A stretch of 6,015 bases of DNA from Bacillota bacterium (GCA_021779235.1 JAJYBA010000101.1:1-6015); one strand, 5' to 3'; positions 1-5,530 are shown, counted from the first letter of the stretch. The notes: generated from the letters alone by a model not told the origin. Made by a program: numbers and translations.

Positions 1-1959
1 GAATACTCCATCATTTACCCCTATAATGTATAGAGCACTTATATCATGACTTTTTATACGCTCCACGCTACTGATTATAACTCCATCCAGCGCTGGTGGA
101 ATAAGTCCCATTTGATGTTTGCTAAATCCCATGGATAGAACCTTTACAAAGTCCTCTAAGGATAAGGTTTCCTTGCCAAGGACCTCTACCATTTGATTTA
201 GGAGTTCCATAACTAGGTTCCATATTTTACTGTACTCTGTTACTTGCTCCTGGGCACCTTCATTTTTGAAGGTCTCTAGCCATTGCTCTAGGGTTTTATA
301 TACCTTTATAGTTTCTAGAAATTCAAATACAGCAGTGCAGATTTTTGTGGTGGTATTTCCGCCTTTTAATTTTTCATTTAATTGTAATAGTGGCTTTATG
401 AAAGCATCTCTAGTATCATTTAGAATTTTAATGGTAGCTTCTATTTTTTCAGCTTCCTCTGCATCTTGGCTTGCTGCATTACCCATATTTTCTTCTGTTA
501 TTTTAGTTTCTAAAAATTGGTTTTCTGCAGATTGTAGAATTTCCTCTAGTTCCGCATTTTCTATCTTTTCTTGTAGCTGCTCTGCTGCAGCTTTATTTTT
601 ATCATAATAATCTCTAAAATAATATTCTATTTTTTCCTGCCATAGCTCAGCCTCTGTCCATTTTCTTTTACCTTTTATACCTGCTGCTATTACGAAGTTT
701 TCTAGTATATCTATATGTTCTTTTTCTATATCCAAAAGCCCGGTTTTAAGATATCTAAACACTGCTTCATAGCTAAAGCTTTTAGTGAAAATCTCCACTG
801 CAGAGGTTATAAGCACAATTAAGGGGTTACTAGTTATATCTTTTTTCTTATCTATAAATAAGGGTATGTCGTATTCTGTAAATATGGCTTTAATTAATTT
901 TTCATAGCTAGGTAAATCTCTAGTTACTACTGCTATCTTATTAAATCTTATCTTTTCATCGCGGCAAAGTCTTAAGATGTCCTTTGCTACATGTTCTACT
1001 TCAGAATAAGGATTTAGAGCTTTAAATACCTTTATGTTTTCACATTTTTCAGTGAAGGGTGTGTAGGGGAAGGCAAAATAATTCTTTTCTAAATAAGAAA
1101 GCTCCGCATTATCTTTAAATTTATGCTCTTTATTCTCCTGTAACTCTATAGGCTTTTCTAGGCTTGTGCCACTACTTTCTGCTAGGGTTAAAAGCTTATT
1201 TTCAGTGAGCTTTATAGAATAGAAGGCATCAGCCTCCTCCATATGTTTTGAATGCTCTGAGCTCCTTAGCGGCAGGGTTATATTTATCCTCTTAGCCTTT
1301 TTATATAGTTTTTCTAGTACTCCATACTGCTGTGGTGTAAAGCCTGTAAATTCATCTAACCAAAACTCCGCACCATCAAAAATATTACATTCATCAAGGG
1401 CACTATTTAAGCGTGTCAAATCGTCCTCTGGATCCACGTGATTTTGATTTAAAATATTATCAAATTCTCCATATATAAGGGATAAATCCGTTATTTTATC
1501 TACTAGTAAGGGATTCTCTCCTAAACTTTCTTTTACCTTATTTAAGTCTTCCACAGAAACCGTGTATTTTTTAAACTCTGTGATTGCACGAGCTACATTA
1601 TCTATAAAGCCTTTTTGCCTAGCTGCTCCTTTAAAGACCTTTAATTCCTCTTGCTGTCTTTGCATTATGCTGTGGATAAGCATTGCTTTTCCTGAGGCAT
1701 CCATGGGTTTACGAGTTATGCCTCCCACTTCACTAAAAACTCTGTAAGCCAATCTATTAAAACTAAGCACTTGGACGTTTTTTATTCCTGTGGATCCAAC
1801 TACTTTTATAAGATTCTTTTCAGCTTGAAAGGAGAATTGTTCTGGAACCAAAAGTACTAGAGGCTTTTCAAGGTCAATTTTACTTCTAGCCTCTATATCC
1901 TCTAAACAGAAAGTACTTTTTCCTTTTCCTGCTCCTCCGTAGATAAATCTTAAACTCAC
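1..1959 (-). CDS. addB: AddB, ATP-dependent helicase/deoxyribonuclease subunit B (N-terminal part, cut by left edge)
   Basis: AddB partners AddA in the Firmicute counterpart of RecBCD, which resects double-strand DNA ends for RecA loading and recognises Chi. The frame is open for all 653 codons from the window edge to 1959, with no stop when read triplet by triplet. The N-terminus carries a Walker A loop (GGAGKGKST, residues 8-16). It is followed by VLSFNRLAYRV, the AddB-typical WLDEFTGFTPQQ (residues 200-211, Walker B-like position) and, at the edge, GVNDGVF (residues 647-653). A Glu/Lys-rich stretch lies around residues 450-530. The family is usually about 1150 residues, so the C-terminal nuclease domain with its iron-sulfur cysteines is outside the window. 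The start is a GTG at 1957-1959, chosen because the Walker A loop follows directly and AAGAAGGG (1970-1977) sits 10 nt upstream. The nearby ATG at 1967-1969 is out of frame. addA would be expected beyond the left edge. Identity is from motif recognition; no search was run. Confidence 0.95.
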   Translation of the reverse strand, partial: MSLRFIYGGAGKGKSTFCLEDIEARSKIDLEKPLVLLVPEQFSFQAEKNLIKVVGSTGIKNVQVLSFNRLAYRVFSEVGGITRKPMDASGKAMLIHSIMQRQQEELKVFKGAARQKGFIDNVARAITEFKKYTVSVEDLNKVKESLGENPLLVDKITDLSLIYGEFDNILNQNHVDPEDDLTRLNSALDECNIFDGAEFWLDEFTGFTPQQYGVLEKLYKKAKRINITLPLRSSEHSKHMEEADAFYSIKLTENKLLTLAESSGTSLEKPIELQENKEHKFKDNAELSYLEKNYFAFPYTPFTEKCENIKVFKALNPYSEVEHVAKDILRLCRDEKIRFNKIAVVTRDLPSYEKLIKAIFTEYDIPLFIDKKKDITSNPLIVLITSAVEIFTKSFSYEAVFRYLKTGLLDIEKEHIDILENFVIAAGIKGKRKWTEAELWQEKIEYYFRDYYDKNKAAAEQLQEKIENAELEEILQSAENQFLETKITEENMGNAASQDAEEAEKIEATIKILNDTRDAFIKPLLQLNEKLKGGNTTTKICTAVFEFLETIKVYKTLEQWLETFKNEGAQEQVTEYSKIWNLVMELLNQMVEVLGKETLSLEDFVKVLSMGFSKHQMGLIPPALDGVIISSVERIKSHDISALYIIGVNDGVF

Positions 1960-1991
1960 AAAAACACATCCCTTCTTTTTTAACTTATTAT

Positions 1992-2000
1992 ATTATACCA
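1992..2000 (-). promoter_or_regulatory. Extended -10 promoter of addB, overlapped by a palindrome
   Basis: On the minus strand TATAAT (1997-1992) is preceded by TGG, giving an extended -10 (TGnTATAAT). No good -35 is visible at 16-18 nt (ATGAAG is the best at 17). Transcription would start near 1985, leaving a 5' UTR of about 26 nt that contains the ribosome binding site. The -10 lies in a perfect 7-3-7 inverted repeat, ATTATAC (1992-1998) and GTATAAT (2002-2008), which could be an operator. In such AT-rich DNA it could also be chance. The regulator is unknown; the site does not match the usual Fur, PerR or LexA consensus. Confidence 0.5.
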
Positions 2001-2019
2001 TGTATAATTTTACCCTTCA

Positions 2020-2071
2020 TAGTAATGATTGAAACATAGGATAATAAGTTTTAGCTAAATTGTCATTACTA
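2020..2071. repeat. 9-bp inverted repeat upstream of addB
   Basis: TAGTAATGA (2020-2028) and TCATTACTA (2063-2071) are perfect inverted arms separated by 34 nt, just upstream of the addB promoter. The interval also contains ATAATAAGTT (2041-2050), the exact reverse complement of 1982-1991. Both could be regulatory or chance pairings in AT-rich sequence. I see nothing else in 2009-2120. Confidence 0.35.
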
Positions 2072-2165
2072 GTATAAGAGTTACCTGGAAGTTAAATCAT
2101 CATCTTCGATGCTGCAATATTAACGACTTCAGAAGGAGATTTCCTCCTGGTAGACCTCTGGGGCA

Positions 2166-2188
2166 GATAACAATTATCAATTGTTATC
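2166..2188. repeat. Perfect 10-bp hairpin/palindrome, copy 1
   Basis: GATAACAATT (2166-2175), a 3-nt loop ATC, then AATTGTTATC (2179-2188). A 10-bp perfect dyad can act as an RNA hairpin or as a binding site for a dimeric regulator. The stem is the same as copy 2 at 2248-2270, while only the loop differs. Confidence 0.75.
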
Positions 2189-2247
2189 CTTCCACTGAAG
2201 TTTTCTCTTTGTTATAGCATGTATCCTCTGGGTATTCCTCCGCAGTA

Positions 2248-2270
2248 GATAACAATTCTTAATTGTTATC
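2248..2270. repeat. Perfect 10-bp hairpin/palindrome, copy 2
   Basis: GATAACAATT (2248-2257), loop CTT, then AATTGTTATC (2261-2270), 82 bp downstream of copy 1 with identical arms. The right flank is CCCCCCACT, compared with CTTCCACT after copy 1, so the similarity extends beyond the stem. Identical arms with a changed loop suggest the pairing or symmetry matters, or that the duplication is recent. Confidence 0.75.
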
Positions 2271-2329
2271 CCCCCACTTATAGAAGTAGGAGACTTTCCT
2301 TCTGAAATGTCGTTAAATAATCTGCGTTG

Positions 2330-2362
2330 CATATGTAAACTATCTAACATATGTGTTATAAT
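2330..2362 (+). promoter_or_regulatory. Promoter of comFB with an inverted repeat across the -35/-10 spacer
   Basis: TATAAT (2357-2362) is preceded by TG at 2354-2355, giving an extended -10. TGTAAA (2334-2339) stands 17 nt upstream as a weak -35. Transcription would begin near 2369, 38 nt before the ATG. CATATGT (2330-2336) and ACATATG (2347-2353) form a perfect 7-bp inverted repeat with a 10-nt gap over the -35 and spacer, a placement typical of a repressor operator. No regulator can be named. Confidence 0.55.
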
Positions 2363-2406
2363 TTCTATATTACGTAATTACGAAGAATACTACTAGGAGG
2401 ATTACG

Positions 2407-2676
2407 ATGTACAACTTGAAAAATTTTTCCGAGGTTGAAGTAACTAAACTATTAGACGAGATATTAAATCGATATGATAATGTTTGTAAATGCGAAAAAT
2501 GTAAATTGGATATTAAGGCTTTAGCATTAAACTCTTTGGCCACAAAATATATAGTTTCTGAACAAGGGGAAATATATACAAAAGCATTAAATGAAGTTAA
2601 TAAACAACAAACAATTAATGTTACCACTGCTATTACAAAAGCTATAGAAATAGTATCTGCTAATCCAAAGCATTAG
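2407..2676 (+). CDS. comFB: ComFB-family small protein (late competence/cyclic-dinucleotide receptor family)
   Basis: An 89-residue soluble protein. The family core is clear: an N-terminal helical stretch, then VCKCEKCKLDIKALALN with Cys27, Cys29 and Cys32 (CxCxxC, probable metal site) and Asp35, followed by LATKYIVSEQGEIY, the usual 'LPpkYvvt..GE' region at about residues 44-57. The length fits the family. Known of the family: it is named for the middle gene of the Bacillus subtilis comF operon, and cyanobacterial members (CdgR) have been described as c-di-GMP receptors. Inferred here: a signalling adaptor instead of an uptake enzyme, because neither comFA nor comFC is adjacent. The start is firm: AGGAGG (2395-2400) lies 6 nt before ATG. 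The gene is monocistronic, divergent from addB and convergent with the mutase gene. The C-terminal tail after residue 62 is Thr/Ile/Ala-rich and not diagnostic. Family assignment is confident; binding of any ligand is not shown by the sequence. Confidence 0.85.
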   Translation: MYNLKNFSEVEVTKLLDEILNRYDNVCKCEKCKLDIKALALNSLATKYIVSEQGEIYTKALNEVNKQQTINVTTAITKAIEIVSANPKH

Positions 2677-2688
2677 GTAGCTTTGGGT
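2663..2688 (+). terminator. Weak hairpin over the comFB stop codon
   Basis: CCAAAGC (2665-2671) pairs with GCTTTGG (2680-2686), extended by one G-T and one A-T pair. The 8-nt loop contains the TAG stop. Only a poor T-run (CATTTTA, 2691-2697) follows, so termination here is uncertain. It is the only terminator-like structure close to the gene end. Confidence 0.35.
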
Positions 2689-2696
2689 GTCATTTT

Positions 2697-2710
2697 AGTA
2701 AACGTTTACA
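2697..2710. promoter_or_regulatory. cre-like palindrome (possible CcpA site)
   Basis: AGTAAACGTTTACA contains a perfect 12-bp palindrome (2698-2709). It fits the catabolite-responsive element consensus TGWAANCGNTNWCA at all fixed positions except the first base. It lies 20 bp after the comFB stop and not at a visible promoter, so any effect would have to be as a roadblock or on an unseen transcript. A chance match is quite possible. Confidence 0.3.
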
Positions 2711-2783
2711 TAAAGACGTAAAATTATCGCACAATTATATAGGACGTTCGGTACCTAACAATACTTTTGGAATGGACATGACT

Positions 2784-2845
2784 AAACTATTGAAATTCCA
2801 TTTAGAAATTCTTCTTTTGGGAATATAAAATTCTCGTGAGCCTGC
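2784..2845. repeat. Left-arm copy of the REP/MITE-like element (damaged copy)
   Basis: This stretch repeats 2985-3045 at an offset of exactly 200 bp. 2801-2845 matches 3001-3045 with one mismatch (G2820/C3020), and the similarity extends about 16 bp further left with one 1-nt indel. The matching right arm is missing. Downstream, a small GCCT/AGGC hairpin (2840-2852) and a degraded GGCAGAATGC...TTTGAG stretch (2915-2930) recall the GGCAGGACGCC...TTTGAG core of the intact copy, so 2846-2940 may be a decayed remainder. Short frames here are not genes. I see nothing definite in 2711-2783 or 2941-2984. Confidence 0.7.
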
Positions 2846-2990
2846 AGAAGGCTTCTCACTCTTTAGTAATAAATCAAGGTTAATTTTACATATATTGAAG
2901 GATTCATGTAGTGTGGCAGAATGCATTTGAGCGAGTCTTAGTAATTATGAAATTTATCCGAAGTGACTTGAAATAGAAACGATAAAACTA

Positions 2991-3140
2991 TTAAATTCCA
3001 TTTAGAAATTCTTCTTTTGCGAATATAAAATTCTCGTGAGCCTGCCAGGACGGCAGGCTAGCGAAACCGAGGCAGGACGCCGAGTTTGAGTGATAGAGAA
3101 TTTTATATAAGCAAAAGAATAGAATTTCTTAATGGAATTT
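2991..3140. repeat. Long-hairpin REP/MITE-like intergenic element (intact copy)
   Basis: Two arms of about 45 bp, 2991-3035 and 3096-3140, are inverted repeats with a few mismatches and one 3-nt indel; GGAATTT..GAATTTC and CTTTTGC..AATTTTAT blocks pair across. The 60-bp centre is much more GC-rich than the flanks. It holds a perfect 8-bp hairpin, AGCCTGCC (3039-3046) with GGCAGGCT (3052-3059) and loop AGGAC, and then a second GGC-AGGAC-GCC mini-hairpin (3071-3081) with the same loop, followed by GAGTTTGAG. GC-rich palindromic cores of this kind ('..AGCGAAACCGAGGC..') are, from memory, scattered between genes in clostridial genomes. It sits between convergent genes, the usual place for REP-like repeats, and could block readthrough from both sides. 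There is no transposase gene. Peptide frames within it are not credible genes. Confidence 0.75.
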
Positions 3141-3196
3141 CTTGTTTTGAGTTCGATTGCAAGGCACGCAGGAGAAATTTCATACATTTAGTACAT

Positions 3197-4921
3197 TTAT
3201 TTTGTACTTTGAAGTTTTCCTATGATTATCTTTTTCATTTCTTCTAATTTTTGTTCTGCCGCATCTAATGTTTTTCCCTTAGAATACATGTATATTTTAA
3301 TTTTCGGTTCTGTACCCGAAGGTCTTACAGCATACCAGCTCTCATCATCAAAATAGAATTTAAGTACGTTAGATACTGGAATTCCACTAGGCTCTTCTGT
3401 GCCATTAATTATGTCATAAGATTTTTCTATTTCGTAATCTAGATATTTAATAAGCTTTGATTCACCTAAAGACTTTGGATTATCTTTTCTGTATTCTTCC
3501 ATCATTCTAGAAATTCTTTCTTGCCCTTCTATTCCCTCTAAAACTATAGATATTAGATTTTCTCTATAATATCCAAACTCAGCGTATACCTGGTTTAGTA
3601 CATCTATTAGAGTTTTTCCTTGCGATTTATAGTAGGCTGCTGCTTCACATAAAAGCATAGAGGATATTACGCCATCTTTATCTCTAACGAAGGTGCCAGT
3701 AACATAGCCAATGCTTTCTTCGTATCCAAAGATAAATTCATAGCTATTATCTCTCTTAAAATCATGGATTTTACCACAAATGTTTTTAAAGCCTGTTAGC
3801 ACTTCAAAGGTTTCTACACCGTATTTCTTAGCTATAGCCTTGCCTAAATCTCCTGTTACTATGGATTTAACTATGGCCCCATTGGCTTTAAGTGTGCCTT
3901 TTTCCTTCATTCCTTCTATGATATATTTTATTAATATAGCTCCTGTTTGATTACCATTAAAGGCAACATATTCACCCTTCTTATCTCTAACCATTATGGC
4001 AAGTCTATCACAATCTGGGTCTGTAGCTATTAATAGTTCTGCCCCTTCTTTTTTCCCAAGTTCCTGTGCATATTTGAAGGCTTTTACGTCCTCTGGGTTT
4101 GGATATCCTACAGTAGTAAAATCAGGATCTGGATTTTCCTGCTCTGGAACTACTATTATATTGGTAAAGCCTCTTTCCTCTAAAACTCTTCTTACAGGCA
4201 TATTCCCTGTTCCATTTAATGGAGTATAAACAATTTTTATATCTTTATCTATGTTTTCTCTTAAGCTGAGTCCCTTTACTTTTTCAATATACTCATCATC
4301 CATAGCTTTTCCAAGCATTACTATTAAGCCTTTTTGCTTGGCTTCTTCCATATCCATAACTTTTATAGTACTAAAGTCCGAAATGCTCTGAATTTTTTCT
4401 GTTATCCCTTTTGCAATAGGTGATAAAATTTGAGCACCATCCTCCCAATATACCTTGTAGCCATTGTATTCTCTTGGATTATGACTCGCCGTTACTACAA
4501 TTCCTGATGCAGTATGTAAGGTTCTTACCGCATAAGATAATTCTGGAGTGGGTCTTAGTTCTTCAAATAAATAAGCCTTTATTCCATTTGCTGCTAAAAC
4601 CTGTGCTGCTCTAGCTGCAAACTCTTTTGAGTAATGCCTGCAGTCGTAAGCTATGGCTACTCCTCTATTCATATACTCTTTGCCATAATCTTTAATATAA
4701 TCTGCAAGTCCTTGAGTTGCTCTCGAAATAATGTATAAATTCATTCTGTTAAGCCCTGCACCTAATTTTCCTCGGAGTCCTGCAGTTCCGAACTCTAAAT
4801 CCGTGTAAAACCTATCTTGAATTTCTTTATGGTCCTCTGCTATTGACCTTAATTCTTCTCTGGTCTTCTCATCAAAGTAATCATTATTTAACCATTCCTC
4901 ATATTTTTTTATATAAGTCAT
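3197..4921 (-). CDS. pgcA: Phospho-sugar mutase (phosphoglucomutase/phosphomannomutase, PgcA type)
   Basis: A cytoplasmic enzyme of the alpha-D-phosphohexomutase family that interconverts glucose-6-phosphate and glucose-1-phosphate, and possibly the mannose phosphates. It feeds UDP-glucose, glycolipid, cell-wall and storage-polymer synthesis. All four family signatures are present and intact: the phosphoserine loop TASHNP (Ser146), the Mg2+ loop DPDCDR (Asp301, Asp303, Asp305), the sugar-binding GYEES (399-403) and the phosphate-binding RPSGTEPK (533-540). FGTAGLRG at 44-51 is the N-terminal active-site arginine segment. At 574 residues it is full length, close to the roughly 580 of Bacillus PgcA. 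ATG 4919-4921 is supported by GAAAGGCG 9 nt upstream and a promoter behind it. The gene appears monocistronic; its 3' end faces the palindromic element, with no classic terminator seen. Preference between glucose and mannose phosphate cannot be judged from sequence alone. Confidence 0.95.
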   Translation of the reverse strand: MTYIKKYEEWLNNDYFDEKTREELRSIAEDHKEIQDRFYTDLEFGTAGLRGKLGAGLNRMNLYIISRATQGLADYIKDYGKEYMNRGVAIAYDCRHYSKEFAARAAQVLAANGIKAYLFEELRPTPELSYAVRTLHTASGIVVTASHNPREYNGYKVYWEDGAQILSPIAKGITEKIQSISDFSTIKVMDMEEAKQKGLIVMLGKAMDDEYIEKVKGLSLRENIDKDIKIVYTPLNGTGNMPVRRVLEERGFTNIIVVPEQENPDPDFTTVGYPNPEDVKAFKYAQELGKKEGAELLIATDPDCDRLAIMVRDKKGEYVAFNGNQTGAILIKYIIEGMKEKGTLKANGAIVKSIVTGDLGKAIAKKYGVETFEVLTGFKNICGKIHDFKRDNSYEFIFGYEESIGYVTGTFVRDKDGVISSMLLCEAAAYYKSQGKTLIDVLNQVYAEFGYYRENLISIVLEGIEGQERISRMMEEYRKDNPKSLGESKLIKYLDYEIEKSYDIINGTEEPSGIPVSNVLKFYFDDESWYAVRPSGTEPKIKIYMYSKGKTLDAAEQKLEEMKKIIIGKLQSTK

Positions 4922-4960
4922 TTTAATTCACGCCTTTCACAGTAATTATTATTAGATAAC

Positions 4961-4989
4961 ATTATACTTTATTATCTGTTTATTGTGAA
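4961..4989 (-). promoter_or_regulatory. Promoter of the phospho-sugar mutase gene
   Basis: On the minus strand TTCACA (4989-4984, 5 of 6 to consensus) and TATAAT (4966-4961, perfect) are separated by exactly 17 nt. The predicted transcription start is near 4954, about 33 nt before the ATG. An AGATAA/TTATCT inverted repeat (4954-4959 and 4972-4977) surrounds the -10. It may be chance. Confidence 0.75.
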
Positions 4990-5102
4990 TATTTAATGAT
5001 ATGCAAAAACGTAACTTGTAGCAAATTTTCTTTTTTGGCATAGAATGTAGTAGGATAAATTAATGAGGTCTCTTTAGTGGATTATCTATATGGACTCTAT
5101 TT

Positions 5103-5213
5103 TAAAATAAAAGGGAGTAGCTCGTGAGGCCTTTGCCTTATACGCCAAATCGACATGCTGGCTTATGCCCGGTTTGGTGCAAGATTTCTTCTTGGAGCAA
5201 GACTTTTGTTTTA
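5103..5213 (+). promoter_or_regulatory. yybP-ykoY manganese riboswitch aptamer
   Basis: Order and spacing match the Mn2+-sensing yybP-ykoY class. The P1 5' strand is TAAAATAAAAG (5103-5113), followed by GGAGTAGC (5114-5121). A P3 arm pairs CCAAA (5144-5148) with TTTGG (5172-5176), with TCGACA (5150-5155) and CCGG (5169-5172) in the conserved positions. A last hairpin pairs CAAGA (5180-5184) with TCTTG (5190-5194). The signature GCAAGAC (5197-5203) then leads into the P1 3' strand CTTTTGTTTTA (5203-5213), giving 11 P1 pairs with one G-T. P1 differs from the usual AAAGG/CCUUU by a compensated change (AAAAG/CUUUU). The class usually turns on Mn exporters or other membrane metal proteins when Mn2+ binds. 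No promoter is convincing; TTGGCA (5035-5040) or TAGAAT (5041-5046) could contribute. No plus-strand gene follows in the window. Recognition is by eye, without a covariance-model run. Confidence 0.88.
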
Positions 5214-5256
5214 GCAAATTCGTGAGATTTGTTAAAACAAAAGTCTTTATTTTTTT
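5199..5256 (+). terminator. Intrinsic terminator forming the riboswitch expression platform
   Basis: A 19-bp stem (5201-5219 with 5227-5245, one G-T wobble, extendable by two A-T pairs) with a 7-nt loop TCGTGAG, followed by TTTATTTTTTT (5246-5256). Its 5' arm uses 5203-5213, the same bases that form the 3' side of riboswitch P1. Ligand-stabilised P1 and the terminator are therefore mutually exclusive, the arrangement of a transcriptional ON switch. On the minus strand the hairpin has no T-run, so it is not a terminator for feoB. Confidence 0.92.
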
Positions 5257-5277
5257 AGATTTATTACAGATATTTAT

Positions 5278-5324
5278 CAGGGACAGTTATATTTATAATT
5301 TAAAATAGTTGTTATCTGTCCCTG
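5278..5324. repeat. GGGACAG hairpin at the head of the tandem array
   Basis: CAGGGACAG (5278-5286) and CTGTCCCTG (5316-5324) are perfect 9-bp inverted arms around a 29-nt AT-rich centre. The right arm is also the first CTGTCCC unit of the array. GGGACAG palindromes of this kind resemble the REP-type sequences associated with IS200/REP-associated transposases; no such gene is present here. Confidence 0.65.
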
Positions 5325-5530
5325 AGTTCTTTCATTAATGTTCAATTAGTTCTTAACTGTCCCTTAAGTTTTTTTGATTAAAGTTCAAATAGTTCTTAAC
5401 TGTCCCCGGTTTTTTTGATTAATGTTCAATTAGTTCTTAACTGTCCCTGAGTCTTTTGATTAATGTTAAATAGTTCTTAACTGTCCCCTAGGTTTTTAAT
5501 TAAAGTTCAATTAGTTCTTAACTGTCCCCG
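5297..5530. repeat. Six-copy ~41-bp tandem repeat array downstream of feoB
   Basis: CTGTCCC recurs at 5316, 5357, 5400, 5441, 5481 and 5522 (spacing 41, 43, 41, 40, 41). Before each is a variant of GTTCAATTAGTTCTTAA, and after each a short variable tail (TGAG, TTAAG, CGG, TGAG, CTAGG, CGAAC), a T-run and GATTAAT or ATTAAAG. The first unit is the most diverged (TTGTTAT). On the minus strand each unit reads GGGACAGTTAAGAAC. The array ends 10 bp from the feoB stop codon, so it forms the feoB 3' region. It has no ORF of interest, and it is not a CRISPR because the whole period is conserved instead of alternating repeats and unique spacers. Confidence 0.88.

Larger units (their letters stand above)
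2121..2315. other. Unrecognised 195-bp structured element closed by a 17-bp inverted repeat
   Basis: The ends pair as TAACGAC+TTCAGAAGGA (2121-2137) with TCCTTCTGAA+GTCGTTA (2297-2306 and 2309-2315), all 17 positions matching with a 2-nt bulge (2307-2308). T2120/A2316 would add an 18th pair. Inside are two perfect 10-bp hairpins with nearly the same sequence, the octamer CCTCTGGG twice (2155 and 2225), and a small hairpin at the left foot (AGGAG 2134-2138 with CTCCT 2144-2148) that competes with the closing stem. The interior therefore looks like a diverged tandem duplication of about 70-82 bp. It has no convincing ORF and does not match the T-box, c-di-GMP, lysine, cobalamin or ydaO signatures I know. 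It lies upstream of both the comFB promoter and the addB promoter, so it is not in either predicted leader. It could be a standalone structured RNA on either strand, a double operator region, or a small non-autonomous mobile element; the trinucleotide ATA flanks both sides. The structure is seen; the function is unknown. Confidence 0.6.

Noticed and set aside
266..607. 113-codon plus-strand frame inside addB
   Set aside because: Antisense shadow of a strongly supported coding frame; Ser/Phe-rich composition with no family features.
2166..2175. lac operator half-site (GATAACAATT)
   Set aside because: A match of 10 bases to the E. coli lacO half-site is coincidental here; the dyad continues with different symmetry and spacing.
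2121..2315. T-box, c-di-GMP or other known riboswitch leader for comFB
   Set aside because: No T-box GGGTGGNACC motif or c-di-GMP signature is seen, and the comFB promoter lies downstream of the element.
2370..2627. 85-codon minus-strand frame over comFB
   Set aside because: Shadow of comFB, which has a strong ribosome binding site, a promoter and family motifs.
2735..3187. Two minus-strand frames of 63 and 61 codons in the convergent region
   Set aside because: They lie in or across the repeat elements, have no convincing ribosome binding sites, and their similarity to each other is just the direct repeat being translated.
3996..4614. Two plus-strand frames (77 and 64 codons) inside the mutase gene
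   Set aside because: Shadows of the mutase frame, whose catalytic motifs are all intact.
5297..5530. CRISPR array
   Set aside because: The whole ~41-bp period is conserved with no unique spacers, and the spacing and sequence are those of a degenerate tandem repeat.
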